Source: a bacterium (lineage in GTDB: Bacteria; Zixibacteria; MSB-5A5; GN15; FEB-12). From it: DNA of 64,000 bases. Below are positions 25,395 through 34,075 of the stretch, in pieces (position 1 is the first letter of the stretch; every line of letters starts with the position of its first letter). The stretch covers positions 519,197 through 583,196 of the forward strand of contig JAHLKV010000004.1 in NCBI GenBank assembly GCA_020444475.1, read 5' to 3'. The position numbers and the translations under genes are program-made. The notes beneath the pieces were generated by a model, which saw only the letters and a list, made by a program, of their open reading frames with translations, was not told the DNA's origin and searched no databases.

Positions 25395-27332
25395 ATGGCG
25401 GATTACTTATTCTGGATTCCACTGCTGCCGCTGATCGGCTTTCTCATCAACGGGCTGTTACTCGGCAAACTGCCGCGACCGGTTGTGTCGGCTGTGGCGT
25501 GCACGTCGGTCGGAGCGTCGTTTGTCTTGTCCCTTCTGGCGTTTTTCGACCTGAAGGCGCTGGACCCGGCCGCCCGACAGGTAGAACAGGTTCTCTTCAC
25601 CTGGATCGCGGCGGGGACGTTCCATGTCGATGTCGCCTTCCTGCTCGACCCGCTGTCGGCGGTGATGATCCTCGTGGTGACCGGGGTAGGCTTCCTTATT
25701 CACGTCTACTCGACCGGCTATATGCACCACGACAAAGACTTCGGACGCTACTTCGCCTATCTGAACCTGTTCACCTTCTCGATGCTCACGCTCGTCCTCG
25801 CCAACAACTTCCTCCTGATGTTTGTCGGGTGGGAAGGGGTGGGACTCTGTTCCTATCTGTTGATCGGGTTCTGGTACCACAAGAAATCGGCCTCCGACGC
25901 CGGCAAGAAGGCGTTTATCGTCAACCGTATCGGTGACTTCGGATTCCTGCTCGGCATGTTCATCATCTTCTGGCAGATCGGTTCACTGGAGTTCACCGAA
26001 GTCATGGCGAAAGCACCGGTGATGTTTGCGGCCGGCGGCGGACTCATCACCGCGGCCTGTTTGCTGATGTTCCTCGGCGCTACCGGTAAGTCGGCCCAGA
26101 TTCCGTTGTATGTGTGGCTTCCCGATGCTATGGAAGGTCCCACGCCGGTCTCGGCGCTGATTCACGCCGCCACCATGGTGACCGCCGGCGTCTACATGAT
26201 CGCCCGCTCGAACGTGCTCTACCTGATGGCGCCCGACGCCCTGATGGTGGTCGCGATCGTCGGCGCCGCGACGGCGTTTTTTGCGGCAACCATCGGCCTC
26301 GCGCAAAATGATATCAAACGTGTGCTGGCGTACTCCACTGTCAGTCAGCTCGGCTATATGTTCCTCGCCTGCGGTGTGGCTGCGTTCACCGCCGGCATCT
26401 TCCACCTGATGACTCACGCCTTCTTCAAGGCGCTGCTGTTCCTTGCTTCGGGCTCGGTGATTCACGCCATGTCCAACGAGCAGGACATGCGGAAGATGGG
26501 CAACCTGCGGAAGTACCTGCCGATTACGTACTGGACCATGCTGCTGGCGACCCTGGCGATTTCAGGGATTCCCGGATTCTCCGGCTTCTTCTCGAAGGAT
26601 GAGATTCTCTGGAAGTCGTTCTCGTCGCAGTACGGTCACTGGGCTTTGTGGCTTATGGGATTCGTGACCGCCGGACTGACCGCCTTTTATATGTTCCGCC
26701 TGATCTACATGACCTTCCACGGCAAGGAGCGGATGGACAGCCATACGCGCTCGCACCTGCATGAGTCGCCTCGTTCAATGACCGTGCCGCTCATGGCGCT
26801 CGCGGTGCTGTCGGTAATCGGCGGTTTTGTCGGTATGCCGCATATCTTCGGTGTGGCGAACCTGTTCGAAGGCTGGCTGGCGCCGGTTATGCACAGCAAG
26901 GGTCACGAAGCGGCCGCTCACGCGCTGGCTTCGGCCGGCGGCGATGCCGGTATGGAGTGGGGGCTGATGGCGGCCTCGGTCGCCCTGGTCCTGATCGCCA
27001 TCTTCGCGGCCCGGCATTTCTACAACAAGAAGCCCGAAGCCGCTACGGCATTAGCCGACAAAATGACGGGACTGAAAACGACGCTCGCGAATAAATACTA
27101 CGTGGACGAAATCTACGGCGCCCTCGTCGTCCGACCGCTGGTCAACGGGTCTCTTTTCCTGTGGAAAGTGATCGATGTCGTGATCATCGACGGTTTCATC
27201 AACGGCCTGGCGGTCATAGGCCGCGACGCCTCCGAGCTATTGCGATTCGTCCAGGGCGGACGCGTCCGTAACTACGCCACCGTCTTTGTCGCCGGTGTAA
27301 TTGTCCTCGTAGCCTATTTCATATTTGGATAA
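25395..27332 (+). CDS. nuoL: NADH-quinone oxidoreductase subunit L
   Basis: Distal proton-pumping subunit of the membrane arm, antiporter-like, 645 residues and about 16 transmembrane helices. The segment FVGWEGVGLCSYLLIGFWYH near residues 145-164 includes the conserved Glu. AQIPLYVWLPDAMEGPTPVSALIHAATMV, split over residues 234-262, is the antiporter core. The C-terminal amphipathic helix and last transmembrane segment are present. Two short His-containing stretches (near 450 and 505) are family-variable. Coupled closely to nuoM (three bases). Confidence 0.97.
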   Translation: MADYLFWIPLLPLIGFLINGLLLGKLPRPVVSAVACTSVGASFVLSLLAFFDLKALDPAARQVEQVLFTWIAAGTFHVDVAFLLDPLSAVMILVVTGVGFLIHVYSTGYMHHDKDFGRYFAYLNLFTFSMLTLVLANNFLLMFVGWEGVGLCSYLLIGFWYHKKSASDAGKKAFIVNRIGDFGFLLGMFIIFWQIGSLEFTEVMAKAPVMFAAGGGLITAACLLMFLGATGKSAQIPLYVWLPDAMEGPTPVSALIHAATMVTAGVYMIARSNVLYLMAPDALMVVAIVGAATAFFAATIGLAQNDIKRVLAYSTVSQLGYMFLACGVAAFTAGIFHLMTHAFFKALLFLASGSVIHAMSNEQDMRKMGNLRKYLPITYWTMLLATLAISGIPGFSGFFSKDEILWKSFSSQYGHWALWLMGFVTAGLTAFYMFRLIYMTFHGKERMDSHTRSHLHESPRSMTVPLMALAVLSVIGGFVGMPHIFGVANLFEGWLAPVMHSKGHEAAAHALASAGGDAGMEWGLMAASVALVLIAIFAARHFYNKKPEAATALADKMTGLKTTLANKYYVDEIYGALVVRPLVNGSLFLWKVIDVVIIDGFINGLAVIGRDASELLRFVQGGRVRNYATVFVAGVIVLVAYFIFG

Positions 27333-27335
27333 CCT

Positions 27336-28916
27336 ATGGACTGGTTGACACCTCTCATATTCGCCCCGATCGTCGGCTCGATCATTATCGCGCTCGTGCC
27401 ATCGAAACAGACCGAGACCATTAAAGGCGTTTCGCTGATCGTCTCGATCATCACCTTTATTCTCTCGCTGTTCGTCTACGCGCAGTTCGATAAGCTCGGT
27501 TCGGGCATGCAACTCTCGGTCAACGTCCCGTGGGTAACCTCGCTCGGCATACACTATCACCTCGGTATCGACGGCATCTCGCTTTTGCTGATCGTCCTGA
27601 CGACCATTCTGACGATCTTGTGCGTCCTCTCGTCCTGGCGCTCCGTGACACACGGTGTGAAGGGCTATTTTATCTCGATGATGCTTCTGACCGGTGGGAT
27701 GCTGGGTGTTTTCTGTGCTCTGGATCTCTTCCTGTTCTACATCTTCTGGGAAGTGATGCTGATCCCGATGTATTTCCTCATCGGCATATGGGGTGGTCCG
27801 AAACGTGTGTATGCCGCCATCAAGTTCGTGCTCTTTACGATGTTCGGTTCGCTGCTGATGCTGGTCGCCATTCTCTATCTCTACTTCCAGTATCACACCT
27901 ACGCCGGTGAGTACACGTTTGATATTCTGAAGCTGATGCAGCTTCCGCTCCCGATCACGCCGCAGCACTGGCTCTTCGCGGCCTTCGCGCTGGCCTTCGC
28001 GATCAAAGTCCCGCTCTGGCCGCTGCACACCTGGCTGCCCGATGCTCACGTGCAGGCGCCGACCGCCGGCTCGGTCATCCTGGCCGGTGTGCTGCTTAAG
28101 ATGGGGACGTACGGTTTCATCCGTATCGCCATGCCGATGTTCCCCGATGCCACCATGACCTTTATGCCGTACATATCGGTCCTCGCCATCATCGCGATCA
28201 TCTACGGCGCCCTGGTCTCGATGGTCCAGAAAGATATCAAGTCACTTGTCGCCTTTTCATCTGTCTCGCACATGGGCTTCGTGATGCTTGGCCTGTTCGC
28301 GCTCAATCAGGAGGCGATGCAGGGGGCGGTGATCCAGATGATCAACCACGGTATCTCGACTGGCGCCCTCTTCTTGTTGGTTGGAATGATTTACGAACGC
28401 CGTCACACCCGGATGATCGCCGAGTTCGGCGGCCTGGCGAAGGTTATGCCGGTTTTCTCGGCCTTTTTCATGATCGTCATGCTCTCTTCGATCGGACTGC
28501 CGTTCACGAACGGTTTCGTCGGTGAGTTCCTGATCCTGCTCGGCACCTTCAAGGCGAACATGGTCTACGGCATTTTCGCCGCGTCCGGCGTCATCCTGGC
28601 CGCCTGCTACATGCTGTGGATGTATCAGCGGGTGGTGTTCGGCAAGGTTACCAACCCGGAAAATGAAAAATTGAAAGATATCAACTGGCGGGAGCGGATC
28701 ATCCTCATCCCGCTGGTCGTGCTCATATTCTTCATCGGCATCTATCCGTCCCCGCTTTTCGAACGCACCGAACCGGCCGTCCGGCAGGTGATCGCTCACA
28801 TCGAGAAAACACGTCAGGCGAAGATGGATCTTCAGCGAGTCGACGACAACACCCTCGCCCTGCGTGAGGAAGATGCAAACACCGCGCCGACTGCCGACAA
28901 CGGAGGTGAGGAATGA
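27336..28916 (+). CDS. nuoM: NADH-quinone oxidoreductase subunit M
   Basis: Antiporter-like proton-pumping subunit, 526 residues and about 14 helices. FYIFWEVMLIPMYFLIGIWGG (about residues 131-151) holds the conserved Glu in helix 5. VPLWPLHTWLPDAHVQAPT near 225 is the central proton-channel signature. A charged C-terminal tail of about 30 residues extends past the last helix. The stop codon overlaps the ATG of the glutaredoxin gene (ATGA), so that gene is part of the same messenger. Confidence 0.97.
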   Translation: MDWLTPLIFAPIVGSIIIALVPSKQTETIKGVSLIVSIITFILSLFVYAQFDKLGSGMQLSVNVPWVTSLGIHYHLGIDGISLLLIVLTTILTILCVLSSWRSVTHGVKGYFISMMLLTGGMLGVFCALDLFLFYIFWEVMLIPMYFLIGIWGGPKRVYAAIKFVLFTMFGSLLMLVAILYLYFQYHTYAGEYTFDILKLMQLPLPITPQHWLFAAFALAFAIKVPLWPLHTWLPDAHVQAPTAGSVILAGVLLKMGTYGFIRIAMPMFPDATMTFMPYISVLAIIAIIYGALVSMVQKDIKSLVAFSSVSHMGFVMLGLFALNQEAMQGAVIQMINHGISTGALFLLVGMIYERRHTRMIAEFGGLAKVMPVFSAFFMIVMLSSIGLPFTNGFVGEFLILLGTFKANMVYGIFAASGVILAACYMLWMYQRVVFGKVTNPENEKLKDINWRERIILIPLVVLIFFIGIYPSPLFERTEPAVRQVIAHIEKTRQAKMDLQRVDDNTLALREEDANTAPTADNGGEE

Positions 28917-29134
28917 GTGACGTAACGATTTATACCAAGACCGGCTGTCCCTACTGTGCCGCTGCCATGAAGCACTACACGGATCAGGGAATCGCGTTCA
29001 CCGAGATCAACATTTACGACCAGCCGGACAAGAAGAAGACAGTCCTGGAATTGACCGAAGGCAAAGCTATCGTACCGGTGATCGTCGAGCACGGTAAGGT
29101 GACGGTAGGCTTTGGAGGCGGCTGAGGATTTTAA
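28913..29134 (+). CDS. Glutaredoxin-like protein, probable selenoprotein (Uxx-star type) with in-frame TGA
   Basis: Small thioredoxin-fold redox protein encoded inside the nuo operon. The frame opens at ATG 28913, overlapping nuoM, behind GGAGGTGAGG. It has the active-site pair CPYC (Cys12, Cys15), a VPVIVEHGKVTVGFGGG end, and then TGA at 29123-29125. The TGA is followed in frame by GGA TTT TAA, giving a 73-residue product ending Sec-Gly-Phe. A family of glutaredoxin-like proteins is defined by exactly this Sec-x-x-stop ending. A stem-loop at 29139-29155 starts 13 bases after the TGA and could be the bacterial SECIS. If TGA is a plain stop, the protein is 70 residues. Selenium incorporation is an inference. 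Confidence 0.8.
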
Positions 29135-29138
29135 CGGG

Positions 29139-29155
29139 CGCGGCGGTTCGTCGCG
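29139..29155 (+). promoter_or_regulatory. Candidate bacterial SECIS hairpin
   Basis: Immediately 3' of the TGA at 29123-29125, bases 29139-29144 (CGCGGC) pair with 29150-29155 (GTCGCG) around a five-base apical loop GGTTC; a flanking G-T wobble can extend the stem. The loop begins 19 bases after the TGA and opens with GG followed by T. Both points fit the known rules for SelB-binding bacterial SECIS elements (loop about 16-37 bases downstream, conserved G in the first loop positions). The hairpin also sits ten bases before nuoN and could influence its translation. No other role is evident. Confidence 0.6.
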
Positions 29156-29164
29156 TGAACACCT

Positions 29165-30616
29165 ATGGTTGATTACGTATCTACAGTTAATCCCGATTTC
29201 TCGCTGATCGCACCCGAACTGGTGCTCCTGATCGCGGCCTCGATTATCATGGTCTTTATTCCATGGCGGAAAATGGCCACCTTCGCGCCGGCCATCGCCC
29301 TGCTCGGCGTCGTCGTCGCGTTCGCCTATGCCATCGGCCAGTGGGGACACCAGAGTTCCGGGTTTGCCGGTATGGTCACCTGCGACAACTTCGGCGTCAT
29401 CTTCAAATGGATATTCCTGACCGCCACCGGGCTTTCGATTCTGTTGATCGGTCAGTACATGAAGTCGCGCGGTATCGACCGCCCCGAGTACTTCGTGCTG
29501 CTCACCATCTCAGCGCTGGGTATGATGGCGATGGCGAACACCACCGATCTCGTGGTGATGTTTATCGGACTGGAGGTAATGTCCGTCCCGCTCTACGTCA
29601 TGGCGGCCTTTAATCGCCGCTCACTGGAATCGAACGAAGCGGGTATCAAGTACTTCCTGATGGGCGCTTTCGCGACCGCCTTCCTGCTTATGGGCATCGC
29701 TTTCATCTACGGCGCCGCCGGCACCACCAACCTTCGTCAGGTCGTCACCGATTTCAACTATATCGCCGCTGGACGCGGTATGTATCTCTACGCCGGCGTC
29801 GCGCTTATCATGATCGGGTTCGGCTTTAAAGTCGGCGCCGTTCCGTTCCACTCGTGGATACCCGATGTCTATCACGGTGCGCCTACCCCGGTCACGGCCT
29901 TCTTCTCGGTAGCACCGAAAGCCGCCGCCGTCGCGGTTCTGCTTCGTATCTTCCTCTACGGATTCGCCGATATCACGATGGTTTCTCATTCCTTCTGGGT
30001 GCTGGCCGTGCTCACCATGACCGTCGGCAACGTCCTCGCTCTCCGGCAGAACAACGTCAAGCGCATGCTGGCCTACTCGTCAATCGCTCACGCCGGCTAC
30101 ATTCTGGTGGCGCTGACCGTCGGCACCGACGCCGCTATCTCGGCCGCCATCTTCTACGTGATTGCCTACACCTTCTTCAACCTCGGCGCTTTCGCTATAG
30201 TCGCCCTGTTGGAGACGCGCATGGGGGCTGAGTCCGAGTTCGAAGAGCTGGCCGGCCTGTCAAAGAGCGCGCCGTATCTGGCGTTGCTGCTGGCGGTGTT
30301 TATGTTTGCCCTCTCCGGCTTCCCGCCCACGGTCGGGTTTTTCGGCAAGTTTTATATCTTCCGCGCCGCCATCGAGTCGAACTTCGTCTCACTCGCGGTG
30401 ATAGGCGTGCTGAACTCGTTCGTGAGTGTCTACTACTACCTGCGTGTCGTGAAGACATGTTATTTCGACGAGGCCGAGAAGCCGCAGAAGGCGGTTTTCG
30501 TGCCGGCCACGGTCGGACTGGCGCTGGTCGTGACAACCGTCGCCACCCTCGGCTTCGGTCTCTTCCCGCAGCAACTGCTGCAGTTCACCAAGCAGGCGAT
30601 CTTCGCCTTCCTTTAG
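29165..30616 (+). CDS. nuoN: NADH-quinone oxidoreductase subunit N
   Basis: Antiporter-like proton-pumping subunit, 483 residues and about 14 helices. LVVMFIGLEVMSVPLYVMAAF near residues 122-142 contains the conserved helix-5 Glu. KVGAVPFHSWIPDVYHGAPTPVTAFFS, split over residues 221-247, is the channel signature. It completes a 14-subunit complex I in canonical order. The start codon is 30 bases after the TAA that ends the glutaredoxin frame and has no clear Shine-Dalgarno, only GTGA. Translation may depend on the upstream frame. Confidence 0.97.
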   Translation: MVDYVSTVNPDFSLIAPELVLLIAASIIMVFIPWRKMATFAPAIALLGVVVAFAYAIGQWGHQSSGFAGMVTCDNFGVIFKWIFLTATGLSILLIGQYMKSRGIDRPEYFVLLTISALGMMAMANTTDLVVMFIGLEVMSVPLYVMAAFNRRSLESNEAGIKYFLMGAFATAFLLMGIAFIYGAAGTTNLRQVVTDFNYIAAGRGMYLYAGVALIMIGFGFKVGAVPFHSWIPDVYHGAPTPVTAFFSVAPKAAAVAVLLRIFLYGFADITMVSHSFWVLAVLTMTVGNVLALRQNNVKRMLAYSSIAHAGYILVALTVGTDAAISAAIFYVIAYTFFNLGAFAIVALLETRMGAESEFEELAGLSKSAPYLALLLAVFMFALSGFPPTVGFFGKFYIFRAAIESNFVSLAVIGVLNSFVSVYYYLRVVKTCYFDEAEKPQKAVFVPATVGLALVVTTVATLGFGLFPQQLLQFTKQAIFAFL

Positions 30617-30639
30617 ACATCTCTGCGATAGAAAATAGA

Positions 30640-30665
30640 AAAGGGCTGCCGATCGGCAGCCCTTT
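30640..30665. terminator. Bidirectional rho-independent terminator between nuoN and purF
   Basis: A 26-base perfect palindrome built around GGGCTGCCGATCGGCAGCCC, flanked by A/T on both sides. It lies 23 bases after the nuoN stop and 23 bases past the purF stop, so it can end transcripts from both convergent genes. The T-rich tract is better on the minus strand (TTTTCTATTTT) than on the plus strand (TTTGTATTT). Confidence 0.85.
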
Positions 30666-30688
30666 GTATTTGCAGTCTCTTTCCGACG

Positions 30689-32083
30689 CTATTCGAGCCG
30701 AAGCTTCCCGTTTATCTCCGGTACCGGAATCGGGTACTTGCCCGAGAAGCAGCCATCGCAGAATCCGATACTCGGCAGCGACTTCATCGAGATCATCCCC
30801 TCCAGAGAGAGATAGCGAAGTGAGTCGACCTCGAGGTACTTTTCAATCTCTTCAACCGACATGTTCGCGCCGATCAGTTCCTTGCGGGTCGGCATATCGA
30901 TCCCGAAAAAGCACGGCGAGATGATCGGGGGAGAGGAGATACGAAGGTGGATCTCTTTGGCGCCGGCGTCGCGAAGCATCTTCACCAGCTTCTTAGATGT
31001 CGTTCCGCGAACGATGGAGTCATCGACCACCACCACCCGACGTCCTTCGAGTACGCCTCGAACCGGGTTGAATTTGACCTTTACATCGAGATCACGAATA
31101 TGCTGCTCGGGGTCGATAAATGACCGCCCCACATAGTGGTTTCGGATCAGACCGATTTCGAATCGAATTCCCGACTCCTCGGCAAACCCGAGCGTCGCCG
31201 TATTGGCTGAGTCCGGGATACCGATCACGATGTCGGCTTCGACCGGATGCTCAATAGCGAGGCGACGGCCGAGCCGTCGGCGAATCTTGTCGACATTCTC
31301 CCCGAAAACCTTGGAGTCCGGACGGGAGAAGTAGATGTACTCGAAAATGCAGGCCGCGTGGTGCTTGCGTTTCCGGACGAAGGTTGACTTCATCCCTTCA
31401 TCAGTTATTTCCAGCACTTCGCCCGGCTCGATATCGCGAACGTACTCGGCGCCGATGATATCGAAAGCGCAGGTTTCCGATGCAATCACCCAGGCGCCAC
31501 CGAATTTGCCGAGCGCCAGCGGGCGGAAACCCAACGGGTCGCGAGCCGCGATCAGCGACGAGTCGGTAAGCATGGCCAGCGAGAAGGCGCCGCGCACTTT
31601 TCCCAGCGCATCGCAAATACGTTCGATCCGGGTGGCCTTCTTCGATGTAGCCACCAAGTGCAAAATGATCTCGGTGTCCGAGGTCGTCTGGAAAATCGAT
31701 CCCCGGGCGTCGAGCTTCTTGCGGAGCTCCAGCGAGTTGGTCAGATTGCCGTTGTGGGCGATCGACAGGTTTCGCGAGCGATTAGTGATGATGAACGGTT
31801 GGATATTGACCAGCGAAGACGCCCCGGTTGTGCTGTAACGGGTATGGCCGATCGCCTTGCTGCCGGTTAACCGCTCCAGACGCTCCGGCTCTGAAAAGAC
31901 CTCGGAGACTTCGCCCATCCCTTTATAAAGATGGATGTCTCTTCCGTCCGACGTAACTATTCCAGCGGATTCCTGGCCCCGGTGTTGGAGAGCATAGAGG
32001 CCCAGGTAGGTAAGTTCGGCGGCCCGGTCACTTCCATAGATACCGAATACGCCGCATTTATCATGTAGAACATTCTCAAGCAT
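30689..32083 (-). CDS. purF: Amidophosphoribosyltransferase
   Basis: Commits PRPP to purine synthesis by adding ammonia from glutamine. From ATG 32083 the product is 464 residues. It starts with a nine-residue propeptide (MLENVLHDK) that is normally removed to expose the catalytic Cys10 of the glutaminase domain (CGVFGIYG). The PRPP-binding motif RVVVVDDSIVRGTT lies near residue 345. Late cysteines (CFFGID; FCDGCFSGKYP) could ligate an iron-sulfur cluster, as in the Bacillus-type enzyme. A longer frame beginning at 32146 would add unconserved residues before the propeptide. Confidence 0.94.
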   Translation of the reverse strand: MLENVLHDKCGVFGIYGSDRAAELTYLGLYALQHRGQESAGIVTSDGRDIHLYKGMGEVSEVFSEPERLERLTGSKAIGHTRYSTTGASSLVNIQPFIITNRSRNLSIAHNGNLTNSLELRKKLDARGSIFQTTSDTEIILHLVATSKKATRIERICDALGKVRGAFSLAMLTDSSLIAARDPLGFRPLALGKFGGAWVIASETCAFDIIGAEYVRDIEPGEVLEITDEGMKSTFVRKRKHHAACIFEYIYFSRPDSKVFGENVDKIRRRLGRRLAIEHPVEADIVIGIPDSANTATLGFAEESGIRFEIGLIRNHYVGRSFIDPEQHIRDLDVKVKFNPVRGVLEGRRVVVVDDSIVRGTTSKKLVKMLRDAGAKEIHLRISSPPIISPCFFGIDMPTRKELIGANMSVEEIEKYLEVDSLRYLSLEGMISMKSLPSIGFCDGCFSGKYPIPVPEINGKLRLE

Positions 32084-32361
32084 AGCCAGTTGTCCTCGGC
32101 TATTGGTGCAAAAAGCGTAAATAAGGCTATCGACCGGCAAAGTCAACTGCTTTCACAAGCTGGGCACGACTGTGAACCCGACTGCACTGTCGAGAGTCTC
32201 CCAATAACGGTCGGAGCCGTTCGACGCCTAAAAGTGGTGGCAAAACGGGATGCAGGACAGTATCTTAGGACGTACCTATCGGATTTACTGCGGCGGAGAC
32301 CTTTTGTCGTCGAAAAGCACCGGGTTTGCTCTGAGATGCTTCGGTTACTTCAAAGACCGGT

Positions 32362-33147
32362 ATGGATAAGAACGAACTAAACAAATATGCGGTCCTGCAA
32401 TCGCTGGCCCTGGCCGGGGTTTCCGGCGAGGACTATCTGGCGGCTGTTCAGACTGCGCTCGGTCGGGCAGCACGGCTGGTCGGGCTTAACGCTGCCGCCC
32501 TGTACCTCTGGGACGAGGAGATGAATGTCACCCTGCAGGGGGTGTTCGCCGAGTCAGAGGAACACCGGAAACGGCTCGCCCAGCTCGAGACCGACTTGTT
32601 TGTCGATCTCCGCCAGAAACAGCGTCTTCTCTCGGCCTACCTTACGTTTGATGGCGTCCCGCAGGTGCACACCTTCACCATGCCGCTGCGCCATCGCACC
32701 AGGGTGTTTGGCGCCGTCATAGGTTTGCAGGAGGGAGAGCGGACGGTCATCGCTGAGGATCTTTTCCTCGAGGCATTAGCCGCTTCCATGGCACTCAACG
32801 CGCTGGCGTCGGACATCGCCGGTCAGGCCGCAGGGACCCAGGACCGGATCGACGCGGAACGTTTGGGAGCGATTATCGAAACCGCCGTGACCGTCAACCA
32901 CGAAATCAACAATCCCCTGACCGCCATTCTCGGAAACATTCAGTTGCTTCTGATGAAGAAGGAAGACCTCGACGAAGAAACTGCTCGCAAGCTCCGCGTT
33001 GTCGAGCAGTCGGCTCTGAAGATTCGCGACGTTACGCAACGGTTGCTGAAGATCACCAACGCGCGAAGCGTGACCTATATAGAGGGAACGAACATGCTTC
33101 ATCTGCCCGAAGACGAGTCGGACACCGACAAAGAATCGGGAGAATAG
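32362..33147 (+). CDS. GAF-like domain plus histidine-kinase dimerisation domain, no ATPase domain
   Basis: A 261-residue soluble protein. Residues about 10-150 resemble a GAF sensor domain. Residues 165-225 are a HisKA-type helical hairpin with an excellent H-box (VNHEINNPLTAILGNIQLL, His180). The protein then ends after a 25-residue acidic tail. The catalytic ATP-binding domain (N, G1 and G2 boxes) is missing, and no such frame follows: the downstream DNA encodes an oppositely oriented hydrolase. It may be phosphorylated in trans by another kinase, act as a dimerisation partner, or be a remnant. It overlaps the convergent hydrolase gene by 49 bases. Confidence 0.72.
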   Translation: MDKNELNKYAVLQSLALAGVSGEDYLAAVQTALGRAARLVGLNAAALYLWDEEMNVTLQGVFAESEEHRKRLAQLETDLFVDLRQKQRLLSAYLTFDGVPQVHTFTMPLRHRTRVFGAVIGLQEGERTVIAEDLFLEALAASMALNALASDIAGQAAGTQDRIDAERLGAIIETAVTVNHEINNPLTAILGNIQLLLMKKEDLDEETARKLRVVEQSALKIRDVTQRLLKITNARSVTYIEGTNMLHLPEDESDTDKESGE

Positions 33148-33962
33148 TCTTCAGTCAGATCCGTCGAGTCAGACGGTGCCGGTATCGGTTTCGCAAACAT
33201 CCAGTGCAGCACCTCATCGACCACCCGCTTATCTGCGAACAGATCGGTCCCGTGCGAAGAACCCGGATATCCCTTGAAAAGCCAGCCATAGGTCTTGCTT
33301 GTGCCAAGCGCATGGCATGTCTCGAACGAGTAGGTGTCGCCGCGGCTTGATACGAGCATGACATCACCGCCATAGTTCTTGAAGGCGTCGGCGGGCCGAA
33401 GGCCGTGGTAATCGGAGCCGGGGGAGAGGGCGACTACCTTGTAGATTGACGGTCGCAGCGCCGTCAGAAGGATAGCTGTATTGGCGCCGATCGAGGCGCC
33501 GACAACGAATATCTTATTGCTGTCGATCTCGTGACCGCGCTCCCTCAGAACGTCATCGATCAACTGACTGATATCCCCGGGCATCCTGGAATACTCTGAG
33601 CGAGACATCGATCGGACATCAACCGTGTCGCTGCCCCGTACCCGTGATTGACCGTGACCGCGAAGATCGACCGCCAGCAGGTGTGCGGGAGGCAGATCGG
33701 TATCGTTGGTGTCTACGGAGAAGTACTCTCGAACGGCACTCATGAACGGCCGGTAGCTCTCGATCGTGTGCCCCTTCATGGGCAGCAAAACGACCAGGGG
33801 CGCCGGCTCCGACGAGGGAGAGGCGATGTACTCGGCATGGAGCGTCAATGAGTCGCCGGTCAGGATGTCAACCGGCTCGCCTGCGGGTGACGGCTGTGCG
33901 GCCACAGTTGAGACGAACAGAAACGCGGCCGAGAGGGCCAGGGCGGTGGCAGTCAGACGCAT
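33099..33962 (-). CDS. Exported alpha/beta-hydrolase
   Basis: A 287-residue protein with a signal peptide (residues 1-22, cleavage after VAA or AQA-like sequence). The alpha/beta-hydrolase fold is seen in LVVLLPMKGH near residue 57, LAVDLRGHGQS near 95, the nucleophile elbow VVGASIGAN near 153 (Ser), and a late GSSHGTDLF near 243 that supplies the His. It is probably a periplasmic or surface-linked esterase or peptidase of the dienelactone-hydrolase-like type. A very strong GGAGGAGG precedes the ATG at 33962. The last 16 codons overlap the 3' end of the sensor gene on the other strand. Confidence 0.78.
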   Translation of the reverse strand: MRLTATALALSAAFLFVSTVAAQPSPAGEPVDILTGDSLTLHAEYIASPSSEPAPLVVLLPMKGHTIESYRPFMSAVREYFSVDTNDTDLPPAHLLAVDLRGHGQSRVRGSDTVDVRSMSRSEYSRMPGDISQLIDDVLRERGHEIDSNKIFVVGASIGANTAILLTALRPSIYKVVALSPGSDYHGLRPADAFKNYGGDVMLVSSRGDTYSFETCHALGTSKTYGWLFKGYPGSSHGTDLFADKRVVDEVLHWMFAKPIPAPSDSTDLTEDYSPDSLSVSDSSSGR

Positions 33963-34021
33963 GAATCCTCCTCCTTACTTATACCGACAATAGCCAATCG
34001 CGATGCCGATCTCAAACAAAA

Positions 34022-34049
34022 ACGACGCCCCCCGGCCGGGGAGCGTCGT
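34022..34049 (-). terminator. Rho-independent terminator on the minus strand
   Basis: A 28-base GC-rich inverted repeat (arms ACGACGC and GCGTCGT extended by C/G pairs, one mismatch) follows the stop of the 34076 gene. On the minus strand it is followed by TTTTTTGTTT, which makes it a good intrinsic terminator for the FAD oxidoreductase / secreted protein pair. Confidence 0.8.
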
Positions 34050-34075
34050 CTTTTCACGTATCGCGTGCTATCTTC

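Noticed and set aside
28913..29125. Treating the glutaredoxin as an ordinary 70-residue protein ending at TGA
   Set aside because: Possible, but the exact Sec-x-x-stop arrangement and the downstream hairpin make readthrough the better explanation; kept as the alternative in the feature entry.
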